Below, in pieces: positions 1 to 7,164 of a stretch of DNA of 16,674 bases. Under the pieces are notes generated by a model. That model was given only the letters and a program-made list of their open reading frames with translations, had not been told where the DNA came from and did no database searches. How positions within the stretch are numbered: the stretch's first letter is position 1; every line of letters starts with the position of its first letter. A program made the position numbers and the translations under genes. This stretch comes from Prevotellaceae bacterium UBA7017 (lineage in GTDB: Bacteria; Bacteroidota; Bacteroidia; Bacteroidales; Bacteroidaceae): positions 1-16,674 of the forward strand of contig DJWZ01000116.1 of the NCBI GenBank assembly GCA_002449535.1. The letters run 5' to 3'.

Positions 1-1023
1 CAGACACGTGGCGGCGTAGGCTCTCGCGGCTCTCGTACCCGTGAACAGGACTTCACGGAATACATCTATGCTGCTGATGCACACGACATGATACTGTTCT
101 TCACTAAGAAGGGTCGTGTATATTGGCTGCGTTGCTTCGAGATACCAGAGGGTGCAAAGGATGCCAAGGGACGTGCCATACAGAACCTGCTCCAGTTGGA
201 GCCGGACGATGCCGTAAATGCTTTCCTCGGAATACAGAGCCATAAGTTCAATGATGAGGAATTCCTTACCAGCCACTATGTCGTCTTTGCAACAAAGAAC
301 GGTATAGTAAAGCGTACTACCCTGAAAGACTATTCCCGTGTTCGCGGAAAGGGTGTTCGTGCTATCAACATAGTAGAGGGCGACGAGGTAGTAAACGTAA
401 TGCTTACCAACGGTCATAACGAGCTTATCCTTGCTTCACGAAACGGTCGTGCAGTACGCTTCAACGAAACAGATATCCGCGTGATGTCACGTATCGCCAC
501 TGGTGTACGCGGTATGACGCTGCAGGGTGATGACGATGCCGTAATCGACCTCGTCGTAGCATACGACCCTGAGCAGTCGCTGATGGTGATATCCGAGAAG
601 GGCTATGGCAAGCGTTCTAAGATTGGTGTGCTGACAGAGCAGACCCGTGAAGACGGCACGACATACATGAAGGTGGAAGACGGCGGCTACCGTCTCACCA
701 AGCGTGGCTCGAAGGGTGTTACGACTCTTAATATCACAGACAAGACCGGCAAGGTGATTGCCATGAAGTGTGTGAAGGGCGACGAAGACCTCATGATTAT
801 CAACAAGAGCGGTATCGCCATCCGCTTTGCCATTGCCGACGCCGGCAACGAGAAGGGACGTAATACCCAGGGCGTGAAACTCATTGAGCTGAAGAAGCGC
901 AACGAGTCTATTGCTTCTGTCTGCGTAGTTCCTCATGAGGACGTGGATGACGAAAACGTTGACGATAATGAAAACGTTGACGAAACCCCTAACGAAAACG
1001 AAGATAATAACAATAACCAATAA
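1..1023 (+). CDS. gyrA: DNA gyrase subunit A, C-terminal part (5' truncated by window edge)
   Basis: The reading frame is open from base 1, so this is the 3' part of a longer gene; 340 residues are visible. GyrA is the DNA-cleaving subunit of type II topoisomerase gyrase, and its C-terminal beta-pinwheel wraps DNA for negative supercoiling. The window begins almost exactly at a GyrA-box-like motif (QTRGGVG; the family form is Q-R/K-RGG-R/K-G). Pinwheel blade repeats follow, with recurring motifs such as GRAIQNL, GKGVRAI, GVRGMTL, SEKGYGKR, RGSKGV and INKSGIAIR. After the last blade (NTQGVKLIEL) comes a 28-residue tail of Asp, Glu and Asn with no Lys or Arg. The catalytic tyrosine domain lies outside the window. 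The regular GyrA box and blade pattern argue against ParC. The TPR gene starts 21 nt downstream on the same strand. Confidence 0.95.
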   Translation, partial: QTRGGVGSRGSRTREQDFTEYIYAADAHDMILFFTKKGRVYWLRCFEIPEGAKDAKGRAIQNLLQLEPDDAVNAFLGIQSHKFNDEEFLTSHYVVFATKNGIVKRTTLKDYSRVRGKGVRAINIVEGDEVVNVMLTNGHNELILASRNGRAVRFNETDIRVMSRIATGVRGMTLQGDDDAVIDLVVAYDPEQSLMVISEKGYGKRSKIGVLTEQTREDGTTYMKVEDGGYRLTKRGSKGVTTLNITDKTGKVIAMKCVKGDEDLMIINKSGIAIRFAIADAGNEKGRNTQGVKLIELKKRNESIASVCVVPHEDVDDENVDDNENVDETPNENEDNNNNQ

Positions 1024-1044
1024 CTTTAATTCAACTAATCGATT

Positions 1045-2175
1045 ATGAAAAAGTTTTTTATCACGATGTTAGCAGCTGTAGTAGCTACTGCATCATTTGC
1101 TCAAAAGTTTGACAAAGAGATTGCTGCAACAAAGAGTTATGAGGCTGGTCTCAAAATCTACAACGAGGCAAAGGCTTCTATGGAACCAGAGATGAAGCAG
1201 AAGTCGGCTCTTGCTCTTAACAAGCTGGCAAAAGCTGAAGCTGAGAAGAGTGTTGAAAGCATTACCAGTGGCAAGTCTGCAACTGCCGAAGACAACAAAC
1301 TCATCGCCAACATGATTAATGCTGCCTTCCGTTGTAAGAAGGTTGGTGCCAAGGGTGGTGACGAAATCTTCAAGGGCGTGGAGAATTTCCGTCCATTGAT
1401 GATTAACGCTGCCAACTCTACCAACGACAACGACGAGAAGCTGATGTATGCCCTCACATACATCAAGTCGGCACAGCCTGGCGACCAGTTTGCTCCTTTG
1501 GCTTCTTTCTTTGCTGCATACGCAAGCTACAACAAGAATGACTATGCCAGCGCTGCAAAATATGCTAAGGAAGCCTTTGGCGATGAGCGCGTTCATGATC
1601 AGGCAGAGCAGATATTCCGTATGTCTTTAGAGAGAAACCTGAATACAAGAGAGGACTCTCTGAAGTATATTGATGCCCTGAAAGAGATGGACATCGACAA
1701 GTATTTCATCCAGATTTCAAATCTCTACATCGACATGGGTATGCAGGACAAGGTGCAGGCTCTCGTTGACGAGGCTCTTGCAAAGAACCCCGAGAACAAG
1801 ATGGCTCTCTTCACACAGGGTACTCTGAAGACTGACAAGAAGGAGTACAAGGCTGCCCTTGAGGACTACCTGAAGGTGGTAAAGATTGACCCAGACTTCG
1901 TATATGGTTGGTTCAACCTCGCTGCTTGCTATGGCAACATTGCCGACGACATCCAGCTGAAGAAGGCTGACAAGTCGGGACGTCTCTTTGGCGAAGACCT
2001 GAAGGCTTGCTCTGAGGCTTACGAAGGTGCTGCCGACGCACTGGAGCATGTGCGCACTCTCGACCCTAACCACGAGACTATCAAGAACTGGCCTATGCTG
2101 CTCCGTATGTACTACAACCGCATGGGTAAGACTGATAAGGCAAAGGAAATTTCTAAGATTATCGGTGACGAATAA
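1045..2175 (+). CDS. Exported tetratricopeptide-repeat protein
   Basis: 376 residues. The N-terminus is a clear Sec signal peptide: a Lys-Lys start, a hydrophobic core, and a probable cut after Ala19 before Gln20 (ASFA|Q). The mature protein should be periplasmic or outer-membrane associated. The body is alpha-helical. Residues about 215-300 read as consecutive TPRs (IDMGMQDKVQALVDEALAKN, then a unit ending in LKVVKIDPDF, then WFNLAACYGNIADD). A further helical pair follows, with a DPNHETIKNWPML segment near the C-terminus. TPR proteins usually scaffold protein complexes; no catalytic motif is visible, so no specific function can be given. It follows gyrA by 21 nt and precedes a second TPR gene by 26 nt, with no clear promoter or terminator between them, suggesting co-transcription. 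My recollection is that a TPR gene after gyrA is common in Bacteroidales. Confidence 0.85.
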   Translation: MKKFFITMLAAVVATASFAQKFDKEIAATKSYEAGLKIYNEAKASMEPEMKQKSALALNKLAKAEAEKSVESITSGKSATAEDNKLIANMINAAFRCKKVGAKGGDEIFKGVENFRPLMINAANSTNDNDEKLMYALTYIKSAQPGDQFAPLASFFAAYASYNKNDYASAAKYAKEAFGDERVHDQAEQIFRMSLERNLNTREDSLKYIDALKEMDIDKYFIQISNLYIDMGMQDKVQALVDEALAKNPENKMALFTQGTLKTDKKEYKAALEDYLKVVKIDPDFVYGWFNLAACYGNIADDIQLKKADKSGRLFGEDLKACSEAYEGAADALEHVRTLDPNHETIKNWPMLLRMYYNRMGKTDKAKEISKIIGDE

Positions 2176-2201
2176 ATGGTTAATAACGCTTAAATAAACG
2201 A

Positions 2202-3431
2202 ATGCAAAAAGTAACACTACTTTTTACGTTTATCCTAATTTTAACTTCATCTGCCTCGGCTTCTGTCCTCGACAACAGGAGAACGAGGCAGTTGAAGAAT
2301 GACCTTGATGCTGCCAGGATTGCCGTAAGAAATGCCGTAAACCTGGTGGAGGATAACGACGAGTCTCGCAAGCGTATCGGTGCCCTGCAGAACAGCGAGC
2401 GGACGCTGAACGGCTACCTCAAAGACTCTCTGTTCAAGGATCGTAAGGATCTCAGACTTATTTCTCTCGACATCCTGAAGAAAGAGTATGATGTCTTTAA
2501 CGACCGCCTTTACCTCAACATGCGGATAGACACGATGGCAATGGTGGTGAAGGGCAAGCAGCTCCTTGTCAGCATGCTGTCCTTCGACAGTCTGGAGGTG
2601 GGAAAGAGTTATCGCAAGAAACACGCCGCACTGCTGGCACCCTATCATGGCAACCTCCTGAAGGGGGGCATCTACTGCATGGCGCATGAGAAATGGAAGG
2701 AGGCTTGGGAATGTCTCGACCTCTATCTCGACAGCAGAAGGCAGCCGCTGTTTTCTGACATAAAGTTTGATAGTGCAAACGATGAGTTTGCCGCCTTCCT
2801 GGCTTTCATGTGTGCCAAGAATCTCGACAGCCTCTCGATGATGATGAAATATTCCGAGGAGGCTATAAAATACAGCCCGCGACGAGAATACACCCTGCAG
2901 CTCTTGGCGGAGGCGTGGAGGCTGTTCACACCGCAGAAGATGTACCTGCACTACCTGCAGGAGGGCTTCAGGTATTACCCGCAATCTACGTATTTCTTCC
3001 CACGTCTCATAGACTATTATACCTCCCACGGATATACCGACGAGGCAATGCTTTATATCGACAAGGCATTGAAGATGGATTCCAGTAACCAGTTGTACTT
3101 GCTGGCAAAACACAGCGTGCTGATGTCGCAGAAGAATTATGACGAAGCACTGAAATATGGCATTACGCTGCTTCGTGATAATCCTGATCAGGCTATACCT
3201 AATTATAATGTGGGGTATATCTATTATCTCCGTGCCCTCGATGCGCAGAAAGACTACAGCAAGTCGTACAGGGACAGGCAGAAAGAGGCGCAGGAGGAAT
3301 ATGCGAAATGCCTGCCTTATATTGAGCGTTACCGCTTGCTGATGCCAAAGGACCGTGAGCGTTGGTACCCTATTTTGTATGAGGTGTATTTCAACCTCAA
3401 CATGGGTAAGAAATTCGACTCCCTGCTCTGA
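2202..3431 (+). CDS. Exported TPR-like helical repeat protein
   Basis: 409 residues with a signal peptide (hydrophobic core about residues 4-17, probable cut near Ala20 in SSASA). Residues about 22-75 form a charged helix (RTRQLKNDLDAARIAVRNAV) that may be a coiled coil. The central and C-terminal parts carry degenerate TPR units; the clearest are at about 235-345 (HGYTDEAMLYIDKALKMD, SQKNYDEALKYGITLLRDNP, YNVGYIYYLRA). No enzymatic motif is seen. The stop codon shares one base with the ATG of the lytic transglycosylase gene (TGATG), so the two products are probably translationally coupled and may act together at the cell envelope. That functional link is inference from arrangement. A long antisense reading frame covers most of this gene but is treated as a shadow. 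Confidence 0.82.
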   Translation: MQKVTLLFTFILILTSSASASVLDNRRTRQLKNDLDAARIAVRNAVNLVEDNDESRKRIGALQNSERTLNGYLKDSLFKDRKDLRLISLDILKKEYDVFNDRLYLNMRIDTMAMVVKGKQLLVSMLSFDSLEVGKSYRKKHAALLAPYHGNLLKGGIYCMAHEKWKEAWECLDLYLDSRRQPLFSDIKFDSANDEFAAFLAFMCAKNLDSLSMMMKYSEEAIKYSPRREYTLQLLAEAWRLFTPQKMYLHYLQEGFRYYPQSTYFFPRLIDYYTSHGYTDEAMLYIDKALKMDSSNQLYLLAKHSVLMSQKNYDEALKYGITLLRDNPDQAIPNYNVGYIYYLRALDAQKDYSKSYRDRQKEAQEEYAKCLPYIERYRLLMPKDRERWYPILYEVYFNLNMGKKFDSLL

Positions 3432-4543
3432 TGATAGGACGCATACTGTTAGCAATATTTATCTGCATCGTTACTTTCGTTTCGCTGCAGCAGTGTATCT
3501 CGCAGCGTGAGAACCAGAAGATTGTCACGCCGTGGGGAACCGTCATCGGCGAAGAGCCCGACACCCTCGACGCTGACGAATATACCCTCAACGACATCGT
3601 AAAGGGCGGCGAGCTGATAATGCTCACATTGTCGGGACCAAACACCTATTATGACTATCACGGCAAAGGCTTGGGCGTCCACTATCTCCTTTGCGAAAAA
3701 CTGGCGGAACATCTTGGCGTCACCCTGCGCGTAGATGTCTGTCGCGACACCGTCGATATGCTTCAGCGCCTGCGTAACAGGGAGGGCGACATCGTTGCAT
3801 TCCCACTTGCACAGAAAGACCTCATGGGCTTCTCCGAATGTGGCGAGCACTGGGCTGTCAGCAAGGAAAATCCCGAACTCGTAAAAGAGGTGCGTATATG
3901 GTACAAGCCCGAGATGTATAAGGAGACAAAGCGCGAAGAAGAATACCTCCTTACCGAGGCAAGCGTAAAGCGTCACGTCTATCCTTTCATGCTATCGGCA
4001 CGCTCGGGAAAGATTTCCAAGTACGACCACCTCTTCCGCAGATATGCCCATATTGCCAGCATGGAATGGACCCTGCTTGCAGCACAGTGTTATCAGGAAA
4101 GTTGCTTCGACCCGAAGGCTCACTCATGGGCAGGAGCATGCGGGCTGATGCAGATATTGCCAAGCACGGCAGACCACCTGAAACTGCCACGGAACAAGAT
4201 ATACGACCCGGAGCAGAACATCGCCGCTGCGGCACGTTATATGCGGGAGTTGCAGACACACTTCAGCGACGTCGGCAGCCGTGCCGAGAGAATACGCTTC
4301 GCACTGGCGGCATACAATGGCGGAGCATACCATATACGCGACGCCATGAAACTGACAAAGAAACACGGTGGCAACAGTAACCGATGGAAGGATGTCAGGA
4401 AATACATTCTTCTCCTCTCACGCCCCGAATACTATAACGACCCCGACGTGACCCACGGATATATGCGCGGCTCCGAAACCGTGAACTATGTCGAAAAGAT
4501 AATGGACCGCCAGTCGAAATACCGCCACACAAGGTGGAGATAA
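3431..4543 (+). CDS. MltF-like lytic transglycosylase with shortened solute-binding domain
   Basis: 370 residues. Lytic transglycosylases cleave the MurNAc-GlcNAc bond of peptidoglycan and leave a 1,6-anhydro end. Residues 1-21 are a hydrophobic export segment. Cys22 lies in LQQC, a poor lipobox, so lipoprotein status is uncertain. Residues about 58-155 resemble part of a family 3 periplasmic solute-binding domain (KGGELIMLT, LLCEKLAEHLG, GDIVAFPLAQ, HWAVSKENPELVKEV). Residues about 205-360 are an SLT domain: catalytic Glu223 in CYQESCFDP, GLMQ at 238-241, AAYNGG at 293-298, and a late TVNYVEKI helix. E. coli MltF is about 518 residues with a two-lobed binding domain; here the second lobe seems absent. 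The gene overlaps the upstream TPR gene by one base. A heptamer repeat begins at its stop codon. Confidence 0.85.
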   Translation: MIGRILLAIFICIVTFVSLQQCISQRENQKIVTPWGTVIGEEPDTLDADEYTLNDIVKGGELIMLTLSGPNTYYDYHGKGLGVHYLLCEKLAEHLGVTLRVDVCRDTVDMLQRLRNREGDIVAFPLAQKDLMGFSECGEHWAVSKENPELVKEVRIWYKPEMYKETKREEEYLLTEASVKRHVYPFMLSARSGKISKYDHLFRRYAHIASMEWTLLAAQCYQESCFDPKAHSWAGACGLMQILPSTADHLKLPRNKIYDPEQNIAAAARYMRELQTHFSDVGSRAERIRFALAAYNGGAYHIRDAMKLTKKHGGNSNRWKDVRKYILLLSRPEYYNDPDVTHGYMRGSETVNYVEKIMDRQSKYRHTRWR

Positions 4544-4578
4544 CTCCTAATTTCAAATTCCTAATTCCTAACTAAAAA
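4544..4578. repeat. Heptamer tandem repeat array A
   Basis: Directly after the transglycosylase stop codon lie 7-bp units CTCCTAA, TTTCAAA, TTCCTAA, TTCCTAA and a degenerate CTAAAAA. The period is exactly 7 and A/T rich. It is one of at least five such arrays in this window. Confidence 0.6.
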
Positions 4579-4860
4579 TAGCCCACTCGGTGCACCGAGT
4601 ACTTATCCCGATGCAGAGGAGGTAAATTGCTGTCACAGCATTTTAATCCCGTCGTTGTGGAGATAAATTGTTATCGTGACGATTTAATCCCCTTGTTGTG
4701 GATATAAATTGTTGTTACAGCAATTTTATCCCGTCCCAGATGGCATAAAAATGTCACAATGACAATTTATCTCCTTGCCAAGGGCATTAAAATGCAAAAA
4801 AGTGTACGTATCTCCTCGTCACGGCGATAAATTTGATGTCACAGCAATCTAATCTCCGCG
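4577..4860. repeat. Tandem array of about 41-bp hairpin-bearing repeats
   Basis: This fills most of the 380-bp gene-free interval 4544-4923. Successive units begin near 4577, 4618, 4659, 4700, 4741, 4782 and 4823, a constant 41-bp step. A typical unit has a left arm like GATAAATTG, a central inverted repeat, a right arm like ATTTTATCCC and a G/T-rich linker (GTCGTTGTG, CTTGTTGTG). Stem cores are TGCTG/CAGCA at 4628-4640, ATCG/CGAT at 4673-4683, TTGTTG/CAGCAA at 4709-4723, TGTCA/TGACA at 4752-4764 and TTGATG/CAGCAA at 4833-4847. Each has a 3-nt loop, and stem sequences differ while remaining paired (some with one mismatch or G-U). The first unit carries a perfect 16-bp palindrome at the core position. 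The fifth is degenerate. No coding frame was found. Confidence 0.7.
4585..4600. repeat. Perfect 16-bp palindrome
   Basis: ACTCGGTGCACCGAGT is its own reverse complement. Its centre (4592.5) is about 41 bp before the next hairpin core (4634), so it takes the core position of the first unit in the 41-bp array. It could be a dimeric protein-binding site, a hairpin, or a weak terminator stem for the upstream operon, although no T-tract follows. Confidence 0.6.
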
Positions 4861-4864
4861 AAAC

Positions 4865-4895
4865 TTGCATAAATAATTTTATTTTCATACCTTTG
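4865..4895 (+). promoter_or_regulatory. Bacteroidetes-type promoter for the AraC-like gene
   Basis: A -7 element TACCTTTG at 4888-4895 follows a TTGC -33-like element at 4865-4868 with a spacer of about 19 nt. It lies 28 nt upstream of the ATG at 4924 and directly after the 41-bp repeat array. Confidence 0.65.
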
Positions 4896-4923
4896 CCCCC
4901 AGAAAAATCTAAAGACGAAGAAC

Positions 4924-5388
4924 ATGGAACAGGTAAAACCGTTGACAATCGATGAAATGTATATCTCGCCCTTCACGGCGCAGCGCGTTTATGACGAAGA
5001 TGGTAACATAAAGTGGATACCCCTGGAGCGCAACCTTCATCCCACGGGTGAGCGACATGTTGACGCCCTGCTTCAGGCATTTGCCGAGGGACACAGCGAC
5101 CCGAAATGGATTGCACAGCGTCTGGGCTGCTCACGCGAGGACATCTGGGGCTTTGTCAGGGCAGTGACGGGAATGAGCGTGCGAGAGTTCCGACATGCCT
5201 ACGGATTTCGTCTGGCTGACGACCTGCTGCGATATACATCGCTGACAGTAGGAGAGGTGGCACGACGCTCAGGATTCTATTCTGCCAGCCTGCTATGCCA
5301 GCAGTTCATGAAGTATTACCACCAGCTGCCCCTCGCACGACGCAAAGCACTCCGCGCACCAAAGGATGAAGACAGATACAGGGTGTAA
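4924..5388 (+). CDS. Stand-alone AraC-type helix-turn-helix protein
   Basis: 154 residues. The C-terminal two thirds (about 45-145) match the AraC/XylS DNA-binding domain, which has two helix-turn-helix units. The first is around PKWIAQRLGCSREDIWGFVRA. The second is around LTVGEVARRSGFYSASLLCQ, which fits the usual I-x-E-IA-x-x-x-GF-x-x-x-S-x-F-x-R-x-FK pattern with some divergence. The first about 45 residues are too short for a ligand-binding domain. It therefore lacks the sensor seen in classical AraC regulators and may depend on a partner or act constitutively. Its own promoter follows a 41-bp hairpin repeat array, which could be its operator; that is speculation. A heptamer array separates it by 48 nt from the nuclease gene, which may be in the same transcript. 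Confidence 0.8.
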   Translation: MEQVKPLTIDEMYISPFTAQRVYDEDGNIKWIPLERNLHPTGERHVDALLQAFAEGHSDPKWIAQRLGCSREDIWGFVRAVTGMSVREFRHAYGFRLADDLLRYTSLTVGEVARRSGFYSASLLCQQFMKYYHQLPLARRKALRAPKDEDRYRV

Positions 5389-5391
5389 TAT

Positions 5392-5426
5392 ATTGAAAAT
5401 TGAAGATTGAAGATTGAAAATTGAAA
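5392..5426. repeat. Heptamer tandem repeat array B
   Basis: Five 7-bp units: ATTGAAA, ATTGAAG, ATTGAAG, ATTGAAA, ATTGAAA. The array starts 3 nt after the AraC-like stop and ends 10 nt before the nuclease ATG, so it makes up almost the entire spacer. Confidence 0.8.
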
Positions 5427-5436
5427 ATATAATAAT

Positions 5437-6201
5437 ATGTTGACAAGGTTTGTACTTACGGTTTTGTCGGTGGCAGGATGGCTGGGTGTATGTGCCCAGG
5501 AACTGCCGGCTATTCCCGACGGTGCGTATGTTATACGCCATACGGGATTTACCCTCTCTTATAACCTAAAGACCTACTGCCCCGACTGGGTGGCATGGAA
5601 GTTGACACGCAACCATCTCAAGGGCGACGTGTCGAGAAAGAATAACGACTTTCAAGGCGACCCCGATGTGGCACTGCGCCATCGCGTTACGCCATACGAA
5701 TACAAGAAGAGCGGCTACGACCGTGGACACATGTGCCCAGCCGGCGACAACAAGTGGAGCAGCAGGGCAATGAAGGAGTGTTTCTATATGACGAACATGT
5801 GTCCGCAGGTGTCGGTCCTCAACCAGCGATGGTGGAGCAACCTCGAAAATGCCTGCCGACGCTGGGCAGAGAAGGATGGGGCAGTGTATGTATGTTGCGG
5901 ACCCATCTTCGATGCTCCCGTAAAGACCATCGGCGGCAGGTATAACTATTCCCTGCGACGTAACGGAATAAAGGTACATGTGCCGACACGTTTCTTCAAA
6001 GTAATACTGTCCTTGAAGAAAGGAAAGGAAAAAGCCATCGGTTTCATATATAATAATGATGACAGCCGTCAACCAATGTCCGACTGCTGCATGTCGGTAG
6101 ATGATGTCGAGAAGATTACAGGCATAGATTTCTTCGCATCCCTTGAGGACTCACTCGAAGAACGCCTCGAATCCCGTTACGACTTCTCTGCCTGGAAGTA
6201 A
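5437..6201 (+). CDS. Secreted DNA/RNA non-specific endonuclease (NUC1 / Serratia nuclease family)
   Basis: 254 residues. A signal peptide (residues 1-20, cut before Gln21 in GVCA|Q) sends it to the periplasm or outside. The family hydrolyses single- and double-stranded DNA and RNA with a Mg ion and a His general base. The diagnostic DRGH motif is at 95-98, making His98 the predicted catalytic residue. Downstream, TNMCPQ (Asn120), LNQRWW (Asn129) and NLE (Glu137) match the order of the metal-ligand Asn and the second-shell residues of Serratia nuclease. The C-terminal half includes GAVYVCCGPIF and FKVILSLKKG strands typical of the fold. Length is normal for the family. The role could be nutrient scavenging or degradation of extracellular DNA; the sequence does not decide. 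The stop codon runs directly into a heptamer array shared with the convergent gene. Confidence 0.9.
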   Translation: MLTRFVLTVLSVAGWLGVCAQELPAIPDGAYVIRHTGFTLSYNLKTYCPDWVAWKLTRNHLKGDVSRKNNDFQGDPDVALRHRVTPYEYKKSGYDRGHMCPAGDNKWSSRAMKECFYMTNMCPQVSVLNQRWWSNLENACRRWAEKDGAVYVCCGPIFDAPVKTIGGRYNYSLRRNGIKVHVPTRFFKVILSLKKGKEKAIGFIYNNDDSRQPMSDCCMSVDDVEKITGIDFFASLEDSLEERLESRYDFSAWK

Positions 6202-6264
6202 TTCTTAATTCTTAATTCTTAACTCTTAACTCTTAATTCTTAACTCTTAACTCTTAACTCCTCA
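6202..6264. repeat. Heptamer tandem repeat array C, overlapping a gene end
   Basis: Eight 7-bp units of TTCTTAA or CTCTTAA occupy 6202-6257, followed by a degenerate unit CTCCTCA. It begins right after the nuclease stop codon. Its right part encodes the last residues and TAA stop of the minus-strand nucleosidase gene (stop at 6240-6242). It is the longest of the heptamer arrays here. Confidence 0.85.
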
Positions 6265-6953
6265 ATCACCCTCTCGTTCACCTTCAGCAGATTCTCCGAA
6301 GCCGTATGCAGGTTATCAAAAAAAGCCTCTATGTCACCATCGTCCTCGTCGCACAAGTTCGACACCACCTTTACCAGCATCACCGGCACCTTATATAGCG
6401 AACACACAAAAGCTACTGCAGCACCCTCCATCTCTATCAGTCTGCCACCATGCTCTTCTATCACAGCCTCGTCCTCCTTCGTCAGAGTAAACGACGACCC
6501 GGTTGAAACCTTCTCATATCCTACGTCCAACCCTTCGCGTCTCAGGGCTTCATAAAGCTCTTCCGTGCCCTTCCATAACGGATAGTTGCCAAGACTTTGC
6601 GTCCCCCATGCATTGTCATCAGGAATCCTGCGGTCGTGGAAGATGACACCGCTGGCGATATATACCTTTCCTGTCTCACCACCATAGCGTTTCAGTCCAC
6701 CACATGTACCGCTGCTTATGACAATGTCTGGTTTCAGCTGCTGTATCGCTGCCATAGTGGCAACACACGCTGCCTCACATCCTATCAGGTCACGTTCTCT
6801 GTCACGACCGGTCAGCACTACATACAACTCTCCGTCTGCCTTATACAACTCGCAGGGCAGGGGAGAAAAAAAGTCTTTCACCACCTTCATCTTATAGTGG
6901 TCTATGAGGGGCTGTGCCTCAGCATGCATAGCCATGATGTAACATGTCTTCAT
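6240..6953 (-). CDS. MTA/SAH nucleosidase-family protein (purine phosphorylase superfamily)
   Basis: 237 residues. The family cleaves the N-glycosidic bond of methylthioadenosine and S-adenosylhomocysteine, releasing adenine and recycling sulfur metabolites. Compared from memory with E. coli MTAN, the N-terminal YIMAMHAEAQPL places Glu12 at the catalytic position. ISSGTCGGL (79-87) matches the phosphate/ribose loop, and IEMEGAAVAF (173-182) holds the ribose-binding Met-Glu pair. The next motif is VVSNLCDED, so Asn199 stands where E. coli has the catalytic Asp197 (ISDVAD). Adenine cleavage may be lost or the base preference changed. The last residues, LRVKS, are encoded by heptamer repeat DNA. 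A good promoter lies upstream on the minus strand (6980-7011). The gene converges with the nuclease and diverges from the aminotransferase gene. Confidence 0.8.
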   Translation of the reverse strand: MKTCYIMAMHAEAQPLIDHYKMKVVKDFFSPLPCELYKADGELYVVLTGRDRERDLIGCEAACVATMAAIQQLKPDIVISSGTCGGLKRYGGETGKVYIASGVIFHDRRIPDDNAWGTQSLGNYPLWKGTEELYEALRREGLDVGYEKVSTGSSFTLTKEDEAVIEEHGGRLIEMEGAAVAFVCSLYKVPVMLVKVVSNLCDEDDGDIEAFFDNLHTASENLLKVNERVIEELRVKS

Positions 6954-6979
6954 AGTTTACTTTTTTTGTTAATTTGTGG

Positions 6980-7011
6980 CAAAGATACGATTAAGTGAGC
7001 AAAATAGCAAA
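6980..7011 (-). promoter_or_regulatory. Bacteroidetes-type promoter for the nucleosidase gene
   Basis: On the minus strand TTTG (7008-7011), a 20-nt spacer and TATCTTTG (6980-6987) match the Bacteroidetes vegetative promoter exactly. The ATG at 6953 is 26 nt beyond the -7 element, giving a short leader. Confidence 0.8.
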
Positions 7012-7123
7012 CAAAAAAGAAAAGTATTTTATTTTTGGTTGTATTTTCGAGCGATAGTATCTTCAACAAAGTTAAAATTACTATTTTTTCTGAAAATAAT
7101 TAAAGGATGAGGAATTTTTTTAA

Positions 7124-7131
7124 TACCTTTG
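7124..7131 (+). promoter_or_regulatory. -7 promoter element for the aminotransferase gene
   Basis: TACCTTTG followed by GCACGG fits the Bacteroidetes -7 element and lies 33 nt before the ATG at 7165. No clear TTTG is present at -33, so the promoter may be weaker or activator-dependent. Confidence 0.55.
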
Positions 7132-7164
7132 CACGGAAAATAACGCTTAACCGTTATAAAAAAT

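Noticed and set aside
1024..1044. Further heptamer array between gyrA and the TPR gene
   Set aside because: The spacer is A/T rich with a faint 7-bp pattern but only 21 bp long, too short to support a repeat.
2247..3455. 402-codon open frame on the minus strand opposite the second TPR gene
   Set aside because: The plus-strand frame has a signal peptide, TPR pattern and coupled neighbour. The antisense protein has no recognisable domain, so it is a shadow of codon bias.
4577..4860. CRISPR array
   Set aside because: Repeats are too divergent, there are no unique spacers of uniform length between identical repeats, and no cas gene is nearby.
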